A stretch of 64,000 nucleotides of DNA from contig JAYQVH010000002.1 in assembly GCA_038148375.1 (NCBI GenBank), forward strand, positions 186,001 to 250,000. The letters are read 5' to 3'. Positions 53,584 to 63,757 of this stretch are shown in pieces; within the stretch, counting starts at the first letter, position 1; every line of letters starts with the position of its first letter. The position numbers were made by a program, and so were the translations under genes. The notes beneath the pieces were generated by a model that had not been told where the DNA came from, ran no database searches, and saw only the letters and a program-made list of their open reading frames with translations. This stretch comes from CAWUEX02 sp038148375. Its GTDB lineage: Bacteria; Pseudomonadota; Alphaproteobacteria; Rhodospirillales; Rhodospirillaceae.

Positions 53584-53818
53584 GGCAGGCTCCTACAAGT
53601 GGCTGAATAATAAGGGTGAATCCCATTCCCCAAATGACCAGCGTGACACGACCGAAGCGCGGGCCGAACGTGGCCTGCTGCAGCGCGGAAAGCGGGCGCA
53701 CAATAGGAACCGGCCTACCCCCTGTCAAGGTCGAAAGGGCGCTGAAATCCTGGGTTTTCTGCCGTTTTTCGCGTGCGGCGCCGAACCGTTTCCAGACCCT
53801 TCCTCGAGGTCCGGAAAA

Positions 53819-56800
53819 TCAGGCGGTTTCGCGCAGGGCTTCGGCCTCGCGCAGGTTGACCGACACCAGTTTGGAAACCCCGCGTTCGGCCATGGTGACG
53901 CCGAACAGGCGGTCGACCCGGGCCATGGTCATGCGGTGGTGGGTGACCAGCAGCACCCGGGTCCCCGTTTCCGCGGTGATCTGCTGGATCAGTTTACAGA
54001 AGCGGTCGACGTTGGCGTCGTCGAGCGGGGCGTCCACTTCGTCCAGCACACAGATTGGAGCCGGATTGACCATAAACACGGCGAACAGCAGCGCGATCGC
54101 GGTCAGCGCCTGCTCGCCGCCGGACAGCAGGTTCAGGTTCTGCAGCCGCTTGCCCGGCGGACTGGCGAAGATGTCGAGTCCGGCTTCGAGGGGGTCTTCC
54201 GCTTCGGTCAGCGACAGATGGGCGCGGCCGCCGCCGAACAGGTGTGTAAACAGATTGCGGAAGTGCCCGTCCACTTCCTTAAACGACTGCAGAAGCCGCT
54301 GACGCCCTTCGCGATTCAGCTTGGAGATGCCTTCGCGCAGGCGGGCGATGGCGTTGATGAGGTCTTCGCGCTCCGCATCCATCGTATCGATTTGCTCGCT
54401 CAGCTCGGCGCTTTCCTGTTCGGCGCGCAGATTGATCGCACCCATGTTGTCGCGCTCACTTAACAGGCGCTGCAAACTCTTCTCGGCCTTTTCGAGTGGC
54501 GGCAATTCCTCGTCGTCCTTAAGGCGGGTCTGTGCGCGCACCTCTGCCGGCGGGCAGCCGATGCGCTCTTCGATGGCGCCGGCGAGGGTATCCAAGGTCT
54601 GCTGAGCCTGGGCAACGGACGCCTCACGGCGGACGCGTTCTTCGCGGGCGGTCGACGCTGCCTGCTCTGTTTCGCGCAGGGCTTTGTTGGCGGCTTCGAG
54701 TTTTGTTTCCGCTGCGGCAAGAGCGTCGGCGGCGGTGCGGCGCTGCGCGTCGGCCGCTTCCAGTTGAACCATCAGGGCGCGGCGCTGTTCGGCGAGCGCC
54801 TCGGGTTTACCCGAGAGGTCCTCCACTTCCGCCTTGGCCGCGCCTTCGCGGTCCGTCAGCGACGCGCATTGGCGCTCCGCTTCACCCCTGCGCTCCGCCC
54901 AGGAGGCGCGGTCTTCCGCGAGGGCGTTGAGGCGGCGCTGGCGTTCTTCCGATGCGCGGGTCAGAGCGTCGTAAGCCGCGCGGGCTTCCATGAGGTCGTT
55001 GCGGCGCGTGCTCAATAGTTTCTGCAGATCGGACTGGCGTTCGCGTTCCGCCGACCCGTCGCCGAGGGACTCGAGTATGCGCCTGGCGTCCTGTTCCTCG
55101 GCGCCGGCTTCGTCGCGCTCGGCGACCAAGGTCGCACGCGTCTCGTCCAGGCTGTTGATGCGGCTCTCCAGCGCTGCGGCCATGCGCTGGCGCTCGGCCA
55201 GGTCGGCGCGGGCCTGTTCGAAGGTTTGCTCGGCGGTGCGTACGGCGGCGCGGCGTTCCTTCTCCGCTTCCGCCGCTGTTTCGACGCGCGCGCGGGACTG
55301 TGCCGCGCGGTCCGCGGCGGCCTGCGACAGGCGGCGCTTGTCTTCGATTTCAATACGCAGATCTTTAAGCCGGTTTTTGTGTCTCAGCCGCTGCGCCGCC
55401 GCACTGGGCGCGCCCGCGGCGCAGACGAACCCGTCCCAACGCCATAGATCACCGTCCTTGGTGACCAGGCGCTGGCCCGGCTTGAGGATATTATGCAGGG
55501 CCATACCGGTGTCGCGGTCGGCGACGATACCCACCTGGGACAGGCGGCGCGCCAGAGCCGGCGGGGCCTGCACGACATCGGCGAGGGGGCGCACGCCGTC
55601 GGGCAGAAGCGGCGGTGGCGCGAAGGGCGGTAATGCCGACCAATGCACCGGGGCCGTGTCTTCGCCGGCACCGGTCAGGTCATCGCCGACTGCGGCCCCG
55701 AGCGCGGGCTCGTATCCGGGCTCGACGGCGACGGAATCAAGTATCGGCGTCCACGTCTGGTCGGTCTCGCGCTCAGCCAGCAGGCCTTCAAGGGCAACGA
55801 TTTCAGCTTGGACTTTGGCTTCCTCGCCCCGGGTTTCCTGCAGGACATCGCGTGCCGCCTGGTCCTCTTCCTGGGCCGTGGCCCGTTCGGCCTCGGCGGC
55901 TTCCCAGGCCATGCGCGTGGCCTTGAGGGTTCCCTCCGCGCTTTCGGTCCGGCTTTCTTCCGCCTGCAAGTCCAGTGTCGGCTGAGCCTGCGTGCGGGCC
56001 GTGTCCAGTTGTTCTTCGACGTCTTCAAGACGCCGCAGGGCGCGTGCCCCGCGCAGGCCGGCTTCCTCGCCTCTCTGCCGGGCGGAGGCGCGGGCCGCGT
56101 CGCTTTCCGCCAAGGCCGCGCCCAGACGCGCAATCTCCGCTTCCAGTTCCTCGACCGCCTGCGCGGCCGTGCGCAGCGTGGTGCGTGCGTGCTCGACGGA
56201 GTCCGCCTGACTTGCCTGGGCTTCGTTCAAGTCGGAGCGTTCGGAATCGATTCGCGCCAGCGCGCCGTCGGCATCGGCAATCCGGCCTTTCTCGCGCGAG
56301 ATATCCTCGTGCAGCTGAGCCAGCCGTGTTTCCGCCGCCTCCTGGGCGGCGGCCAAACGCTGTTCTTCCTCGTCGAGTTGTTCGCGGGCGAGATTGAGCC
56401 GTTGAACCTTGGCCGCTTCCGCCGCTTCCGCCTGGCGGAGCGGAGGCACATCCTCGGCCGCCTGTGCCTGTGCCGTTGTCGCTTCGGCGACGCGGCCGGT
56501 GTGCGCGGCCACAGCGCCTTCCGCCTCTGCCAGCGCCGCTTTGGCGCGCGCCAGCGTTTCTTCCGCGCTCGCCACCTTGATGGTTAGCACCAAAGCATCG
56601 GCGGCGCGGATTGAGTCGGAAATGGTGCGGTAGCGCGCGGCCTGACGGGCTTGTTTCTTGAGCGCGTCCAGTTGGGTGGCCAGCGCCTGAATAACGTCGT
56701 CGAGCCGCTCGAGATTTGTTTCCGCTGCCTTCAGACGCAGTTCCGCTTCGTGGCGGCGGCTGTGCAGGCCGGTAATGTTGGCGGCTTCTTCCAGCAGGTG

Positions 56801-57286
56801 ACGGCGCTGGGCCGGCTTGGCGTTGATCAGGGCGCCGATGCGGCCTTGGCTGACCAGAGCGGTCGAGCGCGCGCCTGACGACAGATCGGCAAACAGCAGC
56901 TGCACATCCTTTGCCCGTACATCGCGGCCGTTGACGCGGTACACCGAGCCCTTGCCGCGTTCGATGCGCCGCGACACTTCGAGCTCGTCACTGTCATTGA
57001 ATTGCGCGGTCGCCTTGCGCGCCGAATTGTCCATCACCAGCGTGACTTCGGCGATGTTGCGCGCCGGACGGTCGCGCGTGCCGCCGAAGATGATCTCGTC
57101 CATTTCGCCGCCGCGCATTTGCTTGGCCGAGGTTTCGCCCATCACCCAGCGCAGCGCTTCAACGAGATTCGATTTGCCGCAGCCATTGGGGCCGACGACG
57201 CCGGTCATGCCGTCATGGATGACCAGATCCGTCGGATCGACGAACGATTTAAAACCGGTCAGGCGCAAATTCGTGAATTCAACCAA
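53819..57286 (-). CDS. smc: Chromosome segregation protein SMC
   Basis: The product has 1155 residues. Walker A is GPNGCGKS (32-39), the C-terminal signature is LLSGGEQALTAIALLFAV, and Walker B is PICVLDEVDAPLDDANV. Between them lie two long coiled coils and a hinge domain in the middle, around residues 500-660. It forms the DNA-entrapping ring with ScpA and ScpB, which are not in the window. The DsbA-like gene is upstream on the same strand, about 115 bases away. Confidence 0.96.
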   Translation of the reverse strand: MVEFTNLRLTGFKSFVDPTDLVIHDGMTGVVGPNGCGKSNLVEALRWVMGETSAKQMRGGEMDEIIFGGTRDRPARNIAEVTLVMDNSARKATAQFNDSDELEVSRRIERGKGSVYRVNGRDVRAKDVQLLFADLSSGARSTALVSQGRIGALINAKPAQRRHLLEEAANITGLHSRRHEAELRLKAAETNLERLDDVIQALATQLDALKKQARQAARYRTISDSIRAADALVLTIKVASAEETLARAKAALAEAEGAVAAHTGRVAEATTAQAQAAEDVPPLRQAEAAEAAKVQRLNLAREQLDEEEQRLAAAQEAAETRLAQLHEDISREKGRIADADGALARIDSERSDLNEAQASQADSVEHARTTLRTAAQAVEELEAEIARLGAALAESDAARASARQRGEEAGLRGARALRRLEDVEEQLDTARTQAQPTLDLQAEESRTESAEGTLKATRMAWEAAEAERATAQEEDQAARDVLQETRGEEAKVQAEIVALEGLLAERETDQTWTPILDSVAVEPGYEPALGAAVGDDLTGAGEDTAPVHWSALPPFAPPPLLPDGVRPLADVVQAPPALARRLSQVGIVADRDTGMALHNILKPGQRLVTKDGDLWRWDGFVCAAGAPSAAAQRLRHKNRLKDLRIEIEDKRRLSQAAADRAAQSRARVETAAEAEKERRAAVRTAEQTFEQARADLAERQRMAAALESRINSLDETRATLVAERDEAGAEEQDARRILESLGDGSAERERQSDLQKLLSTRRNDLMEARAAYDALTRASEERQRRLNALAEDRASWAERRGEAERQCASLTDREGAAKAEVEDLSGKPEALAEQRRALMVQLEAADAQRRTAADALAAAETKLEAANKALRETEQAASTAREERVRREASVAQAQQTLDTLAGAIEERIGCPPAEVRAQTRLKDDEELPPLEKAEKSLQRLLSERDNMGAINLRAEQESAELSEQIDTMDAEREDLINAIARLREGISKLNREGRQRLLQSFKEVDGHFRNLFTHLFGGGRAHLSLTEAEDPLEAGLDIFASPPGKRLQNLNLLSGGEQALTAIALLFAVFMVNPAPICVLDEVDAPLDDANVDRFCKLIQQITAETGTRVLLVTHHRMTMARVDRLFGVTMAERGVSKLVSVNLREAEALRETA

Positions 57287-57401
57287 CGACGGACTCTCCG
57301 CAACGTAACAAACTAAGACGGATGCGCTTCAGGCCGGCGATAAGCCGGCGTGCGGCGCTTTCGGAATATGTGGGACGGCGGTCGCGCGCGCCCCACAAGC
57401 T

Positions 57402-58133
57402 TTAAGAACTTTTTTCGGCCAGCTTGTCTTCGATAATTTCCGCGATGTAATCGAACGGCCGGGCACCCTCGACCTTGACGTCTTCGATAAACAACGTCGG
57501 TGTCGCCTGAATTTTGTACAGGTTGGTTGCCGTTTCCTGACCCTCGCGGATCGCAGACATGATGTTTTCGTTTTCAAGACACGCGTTGACGTCGTCTTCG
57601 CTCATGCCGGCGAGCTTGGCATAGGACGTCAGCGGTTCGATCGGGCTTTGCGACTGCACCCAGGTGGCCTGCTGGCCGAACATCACCTTGATCATCGCCT
57701 TGCCGCGGTCGCCCGGCGCGCAGCGCGCCAGCATGGCGCCGGCCATCGCCAGTCCGTTGAGCGGGAAGTCCCGAAACACCAGGCGCACCTTGCCGGTGTC
57801 GATGTATTTCTCCGTCAGCTCCGGCAGCACCGAATTGTGGAAGGTGGCGCAGTGGCTGCACGTCAGCGACGCATATTCGACGATGGTCACCGGTGCGTTG
57901 GGGTCGCCGAAAATCATTTCCCGGTAAACCGGGCCCTCAGGCGCGGGAGCGTCGGCCTGCGCGATTTGGGTGCCTTGGTCAGTTGCCGTTTCGGCCGCGG
58001 CCGGTGCGGAGGTATCGGCTTGGTCTTCCTCTTCCGCGCACGACGTGGTGCCGAGCATGGTCAGAGCCATCAAAACGCATCCGAACGCAAACGACGGGGT
58101 CCGGGACGACGAAAAGGGGCGGTGGGATGTCAC
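57402..58133 (-). CDS. DsbA-family thioredoxin-fold lipoprotein
   Basis: The product has 243 residues. A lipoprotein signal ends in the lipobox LGTTSC. The thioredoxin-like domain begins GDPNAPVTIVEYASLTCSHC, with the C-S-H-C active site. ATPTLFIEDVKVEGARPF carries the cis-proline loop. Such proteins form or isomerise disulfides in the periplasm, here anchored to a membrane. It may share a transcript with smc. Confidence 0.9.
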   Translation of the reverse strand: MTSHRPFSSSRTPSFAFGCVLMALTMLGTTSCAEEEDQADTSAPAAAETATDQGTQIAQADAPAPEGPVYREMIFGDPNAPVTIVEYASLTCSHCATFHNSVLPELTEKYIDTGKVRLVFRDFPLNGLAMAGAMLARCAPGDRGKAMIKVMFGQQATWVQSQSPIEPLTSYAKLAGMSEDDVNACLENENIMSAIREGQETATNLYKIQATPTLFIEDVKVEGARPFDYIAEIIEDKLAEKSS

Positions 58134-58496
58134 AGAGGGACCTCACAATATCTGGTAGGGCAGTGCGCGCACGCCCACAACAGGTTGGATACTTTAGGCG
58201 GTTCGCCGTTCCGGCAGCAAGGCTGGAAACGGCGCCTGACGCGGCAGTAGGAGTCCCCAATCAGGCCTCTCGTTGCAAGGGAAATCAGCGGTAAGAGGTA
58301 AAAATTTGCTAATTCGGCGGATTATAGGAAATTAGTTCATTATATCCCATAATTTTAGATTGAACTTCGCAGTTATCTTTATGTATTAAAAAGCTGTTCC
58401 AAGTTGATTCCGTTTGCCAGTGCGCAACAATGTCCGTGCGCATTTATTATGAGTGCGGTGCTGCAGGCACCGCGCCAACCCAGGGGAGGGAAGCAC
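58134..58496. other. Non-coding region upstream of the DUF1838 pair, partly AT-rich
   Basis: I see no gene here. Bases 58290-58390 are unusually AT-rich for this window, and the promoter of the DUF1838 pair probably lies there, with the DsbA-like gene promoter nearer 58134. A perfect inverted repeat at 58455-58473 lies just before the ribosome site GGGGAGG at 58482. Confidence 0.5.
58455..58473 (+). promoter_or_regulatory. Perfect inverted repeat in the DUF1838 leader
   Basis: The sequence gcggtgc-tgcag-gcaccgc forms a 7-bp perfect stem with a 5-base loop, 23 bases before the ATG at 58497 and 8 bases before its ribosome site. It could be an operator or a leader hairpin; no T tract follows, so it is not a terminator. 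Confidence 0.5.
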
Positions 58497-59420
58497 ATGT
58501 CACAACCGCACGGCGTTTGCATACGCCAGTGGATGGCGTCTGTGGCGGCGGCCGCGGCGTTTGCCGTTACCGCCACCGCCGAGGCGCGGATGCTCGATCC
58601 GGAAAATCCGGACGACGCCATTTTGGCCGCGCAGAAAATGAATTGCTCGCTGCAAGAGGGCGAACCCATCGTCTATTGGTGGCAGGGGTCCGCTTACAGC
58701 CGCGTTCCCGGCGAGCGCGACCGTCATTTGTTCAATGTCGAAGGCATGAACATCCGCCAATGTAAGAATTTCGAGGATCCGGAGCGTGGCCACGGCTTCC
58801 GCTCGGTCTCGCGCGAGATTCTTCTCTACCTGGATCCGGAGACAGACGAGATCCTGCGCACATGGACCAATCCCTGGACCGACGAAGAGGTCGAGGTCAT
58901 CCATGTCGCTAACGATCCGGTCAACATGCGCCGCCCGATGTACGCACGTTCGGCGGACGGCAAGCCCTATACGTTCGATGCCGTGATCATTGGCAATCGC
59001 GTGCTTGAAGGCGGCGAAGCGCCGTTGTTCTACAAGAATCCGCTGGCCGGCGACTATCAGGAGTATGTCGGCAATATGTATCACGCCATGGAGGCGTTGA
59101 ATTCCTACACCTATGCGGACGACGTGTTTGATTCCGAGAAGGACAAGCTCGACAGCTATGTTCTGTCGTGGGCGCGTTTCTCTGAATGGCTGCCGTGGAT
59201 GAAAATGGGCGGCCGCACCGGCATGATGATTTTCTCCACCGTCGGCGGCCGTGTCGACGGCTATGAGGGCTTGCCGGACCGGTTCAAAGAAGAGATTCAG
59301 GCGAACTATCCCAGTTATGACGAACCGCCGCCGCTCGACGACGACCGGCCCAACGTCACGAGTTGGAGCTATTTCAAAGAAGTCTTCGACGCCCGCGCGG
59401 CCGAGGGAGGGATGGAATAA
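58497..59420 (+). CDS. DUF1838 family protein (first of tandem pair)
   Basis: The product has 307 residues from the ATG at 58497, 8 bases after GGGGAGG. A signal peptide (hydrophobic stretch ending ATAEA) precedes the DUF1838 body: DPENPDDAILAAQKMNCSL, GERDRHLFNVEGMN, LLYLDPETDEILRTWTNPW and LPWMKMGGRTG near the end. It is about half identical by eye to the next protein and more distantly related to the one at 8787. Function unknown. The next gene begins on its own stop codon (TAATG). Confidence 0.82.
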   Translation: MSQPHGVCIRQWMASVAAAAAFAVTATAEARMLDPENPDDAILAAQKMNCSLQEGEPIVYWWQGSAYSRVPGERDRHLFNVEGMNIRQCKNFEDPERGHGFRSVSREILLYLDPETDEILRTWTNPWTDEEVEVIHVANDPVNMRRPMYARSADGKPYTFDAVIIGNRVLEGGEAPLFYKNPLAGDYQEYVGNMYHAMEALNSYTYADDVFDSEKDKLDSYVLSWARFSEWLPWMKMGGRTGMMIFSTVGGRVDGYEGLPDRFKEEIQANYPSYDEPPPLDDDRPNVTSWSYFKEVFDARAAEGGME

Positions 59421-60337
59421 TGAATACGCTCAGCAAAATACTCGCCGCTGCCGGCTGTGTCCTGCTGCCCTTCGCGGCCGTGGCCGAACGTCTCGATCCG
59501 AGCGATCCGAATGACGTGATCAAGATGCAGATCAAGCAGAACTGCTCGCTCAACGAAGGTGAAGACACCGTGTATTGGTGGTCAGGCAAGATGTATAGCC
59601 GCCGTCCCGGCGAGCGGGACCGCCATCTGTTCAACGTCCAGGGCATGAATGTCCGCGCGTGCGACATCCTCGAAGATGAGCAGAAGGGCATGGGCTACCG
59701 TTCGGTTTCGCGCGAAGTCATGTTCTACCTCGATCCCGAAACCAACGAGGTTGTCGACACCTGGGTTAATCCGTGGACCGGCGAAGAGGTAAAGGTCATT
59801 CAGGTTGCCAACGATCCGGTGAACATGCAGCTCGGTGACGGACGGTTTCCCATCTACGCCTACAATGACGACGGTACGGCGCGGGCGAAGTTCGATGCCA
59901 TTGAACTCGGTGGCATGTATCTCAACGGCGGCGGTGCGGCGCGGTTGTTCTATGACAACCCGTTGGCGGGCGACTATCAGGCCTATGTCGGTGGCACTTA
60001 CCATGCCATGGAATTCGGCACCGGTGCGACGCCTATCGATGACCTGCTCGACGGCGACGCCAACAAGGTCAAGGACCGCGTTATTTCCTGGGCGCGTGTA
60101 TCCAAGTTCCTGCCGTGGATGAAGATGGGAGACCGCGACGGTGTCGTGATTTTTCACACCGCCGGTCTGCGTCTCGGCAGCTGGGACGATATGCCCGAGG
60201 TCATGAAAAATGAAATCAGGGAAAACTATCCCGCGTATGTCACGGCGCCGCCGCTAGACGACATGCGCCCGAACGAAACCTCTTGGACTGTCACGAAAAG
60301 AGCGATCGACACATGGAGGGAAGAGGGTACGGAATAA
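59420..60337 (+). CDS. DUF1838 family protein (second of tandem pair)
   Basis: The product has 305 residues. A signal peptide (MNTLSKILAAAGCVLLPFAA) is followed by the same motif order as its neighbour: DPSDPNDVIKMQIKQNCSL, GERDRHLFNVQGMN, MFYLDPETNEVVDTWVNPW and LPWMKMGDRDG. The two share the cysteine in KQNC/KMNC and one in RACD/RQCK, which might pair. The start overlaps the previous stop by one base, so the pair is translationally coupled and may form a heteromer. Confidence 0.82.
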   Translation: MNTLSKILAAAGCVLLPFAAVAERLDPSDPNDVIKMQIKQNCSLNEGEDTVYWWSGKMYSRRPGERDRHLFNVQGMNVRACDILEDEQKGMGYRSVSREVMFYLDPETNEVVDTWVNPWTGEEVKVIQVANDPVNMQLGDGRFPIYAYNDDGTARAKFDAIELGGMYLNGGGAARLFYDNPLAGDYQAYVGGTYHAMEFGTGATPIDDLLDGDANKVKDRVISWARVSKFLPWMKMGDRDGVVIFHTAGLRLGSWDDMPEVMKNEIRENYPAYVTAPPLDDMRPNETSWTVTKRAIDTWREEGTE

Positions 60338-60362
60338 TCTCCGTCTGCCTTTTTCAGGAAAA

Positions 60363-60393
60363 GCCGTCCGGTCCAGTGTCCGGGCGGCTTTTT
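60363..60393 (+). terminator. Rho-independent terminator after the DUF1838 pair
   Basis: A 9-bp stem gccgtccgg / ccgggcggc (one G-T pair) with loop tccagtgt is followed by ttttt at 60389-60393. Preceding A residues make it work on the minus strand too, for the response regulator gene that ends at 60410. Confidence 0.88.
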
Positions 60394-60409
60394 CGTTGAG
60401 CGCGCGGCG

Positions 60410-60796
60410 TCACCCGGTATGCGCAGCCCAAATGTCCTTGAGCTGCTGGTGCAACGTCATGGGATTGATCGGCTTGGGGATGACATCCAGCGCGCCCAGC
60501 GCTTTGTAACCCTCGATTTCAGAGCTCTGCACCTTGGCCGTCATGAAGACGATCGGAATGTGTTTGGTGTCTTCCCTTTCCCGCAGCGCTTTGAGCACTT
60601 CAGGTCCGTCCATTTCCGGCATCATGGCATCCAGCAGAACCAAATCCGGGCCAAAGGCGGCAATCTTGCTCAACGCCTCCGCGCCGGACTCGCAGCTTTC
60701 GACCGTAAGGTTGCCGATTCTTTCCAGCGACATCTTTGCAATGGTGCGGATGTCCGGCTCGTCTTCGACATGAAGGATTTTTTGCAGGTCTGTCAC
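60410..60796 (-). CDS. Response regulator, CheY-like single receiver domain
   Basis: The product has 128 residues, starting with GTG. The phospho-acceptor is D56 in LVLLDAMMPEMDGPEV, the acid pair is in HVEDEPD, the Thr is in VFMTAKV and the Lys is in VIPKPINP. It has no output domain. It lies 60 bases downstream of the broken hybrid kinase and is probably its partner. Confidence 0.93.
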   Translation of the reverse strand: MTDLQKILHVEDEPDIRTIAKMSLERIGNLTVESCESGAEALSKIAAFGPDLVLLDAMMPEMDGPEVLKALREREDTKHIPIVFMTAKVQSSEIEGYKALGALDVIPKPINPMTLHQQLKDIWAAHTG

Positions 60797-60856
60797 GCGG
60801 GGCCCGGTTCTCTAATTTTGATTCTGCGATTGTCGCGAGTCGTATCCCGCTTTCTA

Positions 60857-63757
60857 TTACGCCCGCCGTTTCCTGTCTAACGCGGAGAGGATGCTGGCCG
60901 CCAGGGCGTCATTGCTCGTGCGAGACTTTTCGAGCACGGAAACGCGGTTACCGGTTACGGCCGTTTTGTCTAAATCATTGGCGGAAAACACGACAACCGG
61001 GATGCAGCGTCCGTCTGTTGTCGTAAGTTCGGGCAGCAGCTTCTCGCCGCGGCCATCGCCCAGGGCGAGGTCAAGCAAGACGAGATCGAAATTATCCGCC
61101 CCTCTTTTCAACTGAGCGCGCGCCTCGGCGAGGCTTTCCGCTGCCACAATATTTGCCCTGCCGCCCATTAATTTGCGAACGACTTCAACGATATCTTTGT
61201 CGTCCTCAACGTGGAGCACGTTTGGACGGACGGCAATATCGTCGCGCACAACCTTACTCAACAAATCTTTGAGGACAGTGATGTCGATCGGCTTTGTAAT
61301 CCAGCCAGCCATGTCCAGGGCGATGCTGTCCAGGAACTCGGCCTTTTCCTGATTGCGCCCGGATAGGATAAAGACCGGCGTTCCTTTGTTGAATGGGCTT
61401 GCTGAGAGGTCGCCGATCGTATCCAGGCCCCACTCACCTTTGGATGAAAGGTCAACAATAACGAGATCGAACGCTGTGCCATCCAGCCACGCTTTCGCTT
61501 CTTGGCGGGTCGCTGCCAGCGTTACACGCAAGCCCATATCTTCCAGCATGACCTGAAGAAACGTCGCCGCGTTCGCGTCTGCGGTCGCAACCATAACGCT
61601 GCTCGACGGCACGACCGTTTTCTCTGGCGCCTCTTCTGCGGCGCTCTCGTCGAGTTCGAAGAAAAAGCATGTGCCCTTGCCGGCCTCTGATTCAAACCCG
61701 ATCTGCCCGCCGAGTTTTTCGACAATCGTCTTACAGATGCTCAGGCCTAAACCGGTCCCGCCTTTTTTCCGGGTGGCGGAAGAGTCCGCCTGAGAGAATT
61801 TTGTGAAAATTTTGTCGTGAAACTACGGCGGAATACCTGGGCCTTGATCGCGCACAAAGAAATGAATACGCCCGTTGCGGCGCTTCGCGCCCAGTTCGAC
61901 CAACCCTCCCTCAGGTGAAAACTTGATCGCATTCGAGAGTAGGTTGGCAAAGACCTGAGCCAATTTGTCGCGATCTGCCAACACTGATGCGTGAGGAACA
62001 TCTTCCCCGATAATCACGTCCACATCGTTTGTTTCAGCAACGCTGGCGTTGTCCCGAGCGGCATCGCTCACGAGCGCATGGACATCCAGTTGTTCGGACT
62101 TGAACTCCATGCGTCCGGCTTCGATTTTCTCCAGGTCGAGGATGTCGTTTATGAGCCGGACCAAGCGGTCGCTGTTCGAGTGCGCGATATCGATCATGCC
62201 CTTGACGTCACCGGCGACCTCGCCCATCGCTCCGCTCTTGATCAGCCCTAATGAGCCCATGATCGACGTCAGCGGCGTTCTCAGCTCGTGACTGACAACT
62301 GATATAAACTCCTGTTTCATGCGGTCGACTTCGCGCTGTTCGGTGACATCGCGATTGACGGAAATGCGTCCAACGAGCCGGCCGCGGTCGTCAAACATGC
62401 TGCTTGTGGTGTTGTCGAAGATTCGGACCGCGCCGTCTTTGCGGCGGACCTTAAATTCGTGGCGCCATACACCACCGCTGCCCGTCACGCTGCGGGCATC
62501 GGTTTGCACCGAGTACCGCTGTGCCTCGGTGTCGGCGACCATCAGGTCCATGACGGTCATGCCGATCAGCTCATTGCGCGGATAGCCGGTCAGATCTTCC
62601 GCCGCGGAATTGCATGCGTCTATCTTGCCGTTGGAATTTGTAATGATGACGGCGTCGGCGATGTTGTCCATCACCCAGGCTTGACGCTTGAGGCGTTCCT
62701 CGGCGTCTTTGCGCTCCGAGACGTCACGCACCACGCTGGTGAACAAAGTCTCTCCTTCGGTCTGTACCTACGAAAAAGACACTTCCATCGGAAACTCTTC
62801 GCCGGACTTGCGCTTCCCGGTGATGTCGCGATTGGTCATATGCGGAGCGTTGTTGCCGTCAAGCAGCAACTGCTTGAAGGTTTGCGTCCGGCCGCGCTGA
62901 TCTCCCCGCGGCAGCAAAACCCAGAAGTTCTTTCCCTGCAATTCGGCAGACGTGTATCCGAAGATCAATTCGGCCGCGTCATTGATAGACGTGATGCAGC
63001 CATACTCGTCGATTGTGACGATGCCGTCCGCCAGCGTTGCCAGAATGGACGAAAGCCGGTTTTCTTTTTGATCCAGTTCGGCCGTCAGATCGTTCGCGCG
63101 CGCCGTATTGAATTTGATCCGCTGCACGATCGGCCGGAACAGAAACACTCCAAGCGCGGCGAGCATCGCCAGTTGCAGCGCGACAAGGAAATATTCTGTC
63201 CGGGCGAATGTTTCCCGTTCCGCATTCGCGAGCAGTTCAAACTCGGTCACCGCCGCATCGAGAGACGTCAGCAGAGGGCCCTTTGCCTCGGCAAGGATCG
63301 TTTTCAGGAGGATATCTACATCCTCACCGTTGAGCGCCGGTGCGCCGGCCAGTTCCAATGCTGCACCGGTAAAGGCGCGCACGCGCGTATCCAGATTGTG
63401 TGGCGCTTCAAAATAGAGCGATCGCGAGTCTTCCGGCAGCGCTTTCAATATGCCCAGGCTTGGATCGCCGTTGAGCAGGGCCTCGTGCTGCGCGAGCATG
63501 AGACGCGCGGTGCTCTCAAGTTGTCGAGCGGTCTCGACGTCACCGCTGGCGACATAAGTGCGCGCAAACAGCGCGATGCGCTGCGACAGCATACGCTGGC
63601 GGCCACTGACATTAATGACGGCTGCGCTAATGCGCTGCTCACCCGTCGCCAGCGCCAAATAAACGCCGGAACCGGCCACCACGGCGGCAATGAAAATCAG
63701 CGCACTGATGTATGCGATGGTTAACGTCTGAAAGGTTCTGTCTTGGTGCGTGGCCAT
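60857..63757 (-). pseudogene. Hybrid histidine kinase (PilJ-type sensor, 2x PAS, HisKA, HATPase, 2x REC) with two in-frame TAGs
   Basis: From the ATG at 63757 one frame of 967 codons covers the whole protein. A membrane helix (about 12-36), a PilJ-type sensor with VSGRQRMLSQRIALFAR, a second helix (about 185-205), two PAS domains, HisKA with H490 in SVVSHELRTP, HATPase with NLLSNAIKF and GTGLGLSICK, and two receiver domains. TAG codons stand at codon 330 (62768-62770, after MEVSFS) and codon 645 (61823-61825, in GPGIPP-stop-FHDKIF). Both sites normally hold Glu. The frame is otherwise intact, so the damage is recent, tolerated, or a consensus error. Confidence 0.88.

Noticed and set aside
17877..63757. 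Genome-wide reassignment of TAG to an amino acid
   Set aside because: Several intact genes in the window end in TAG (for example 10378, 30810, 46793, 49677) with unrelated sequence after it, so TAG still acts as a stop.
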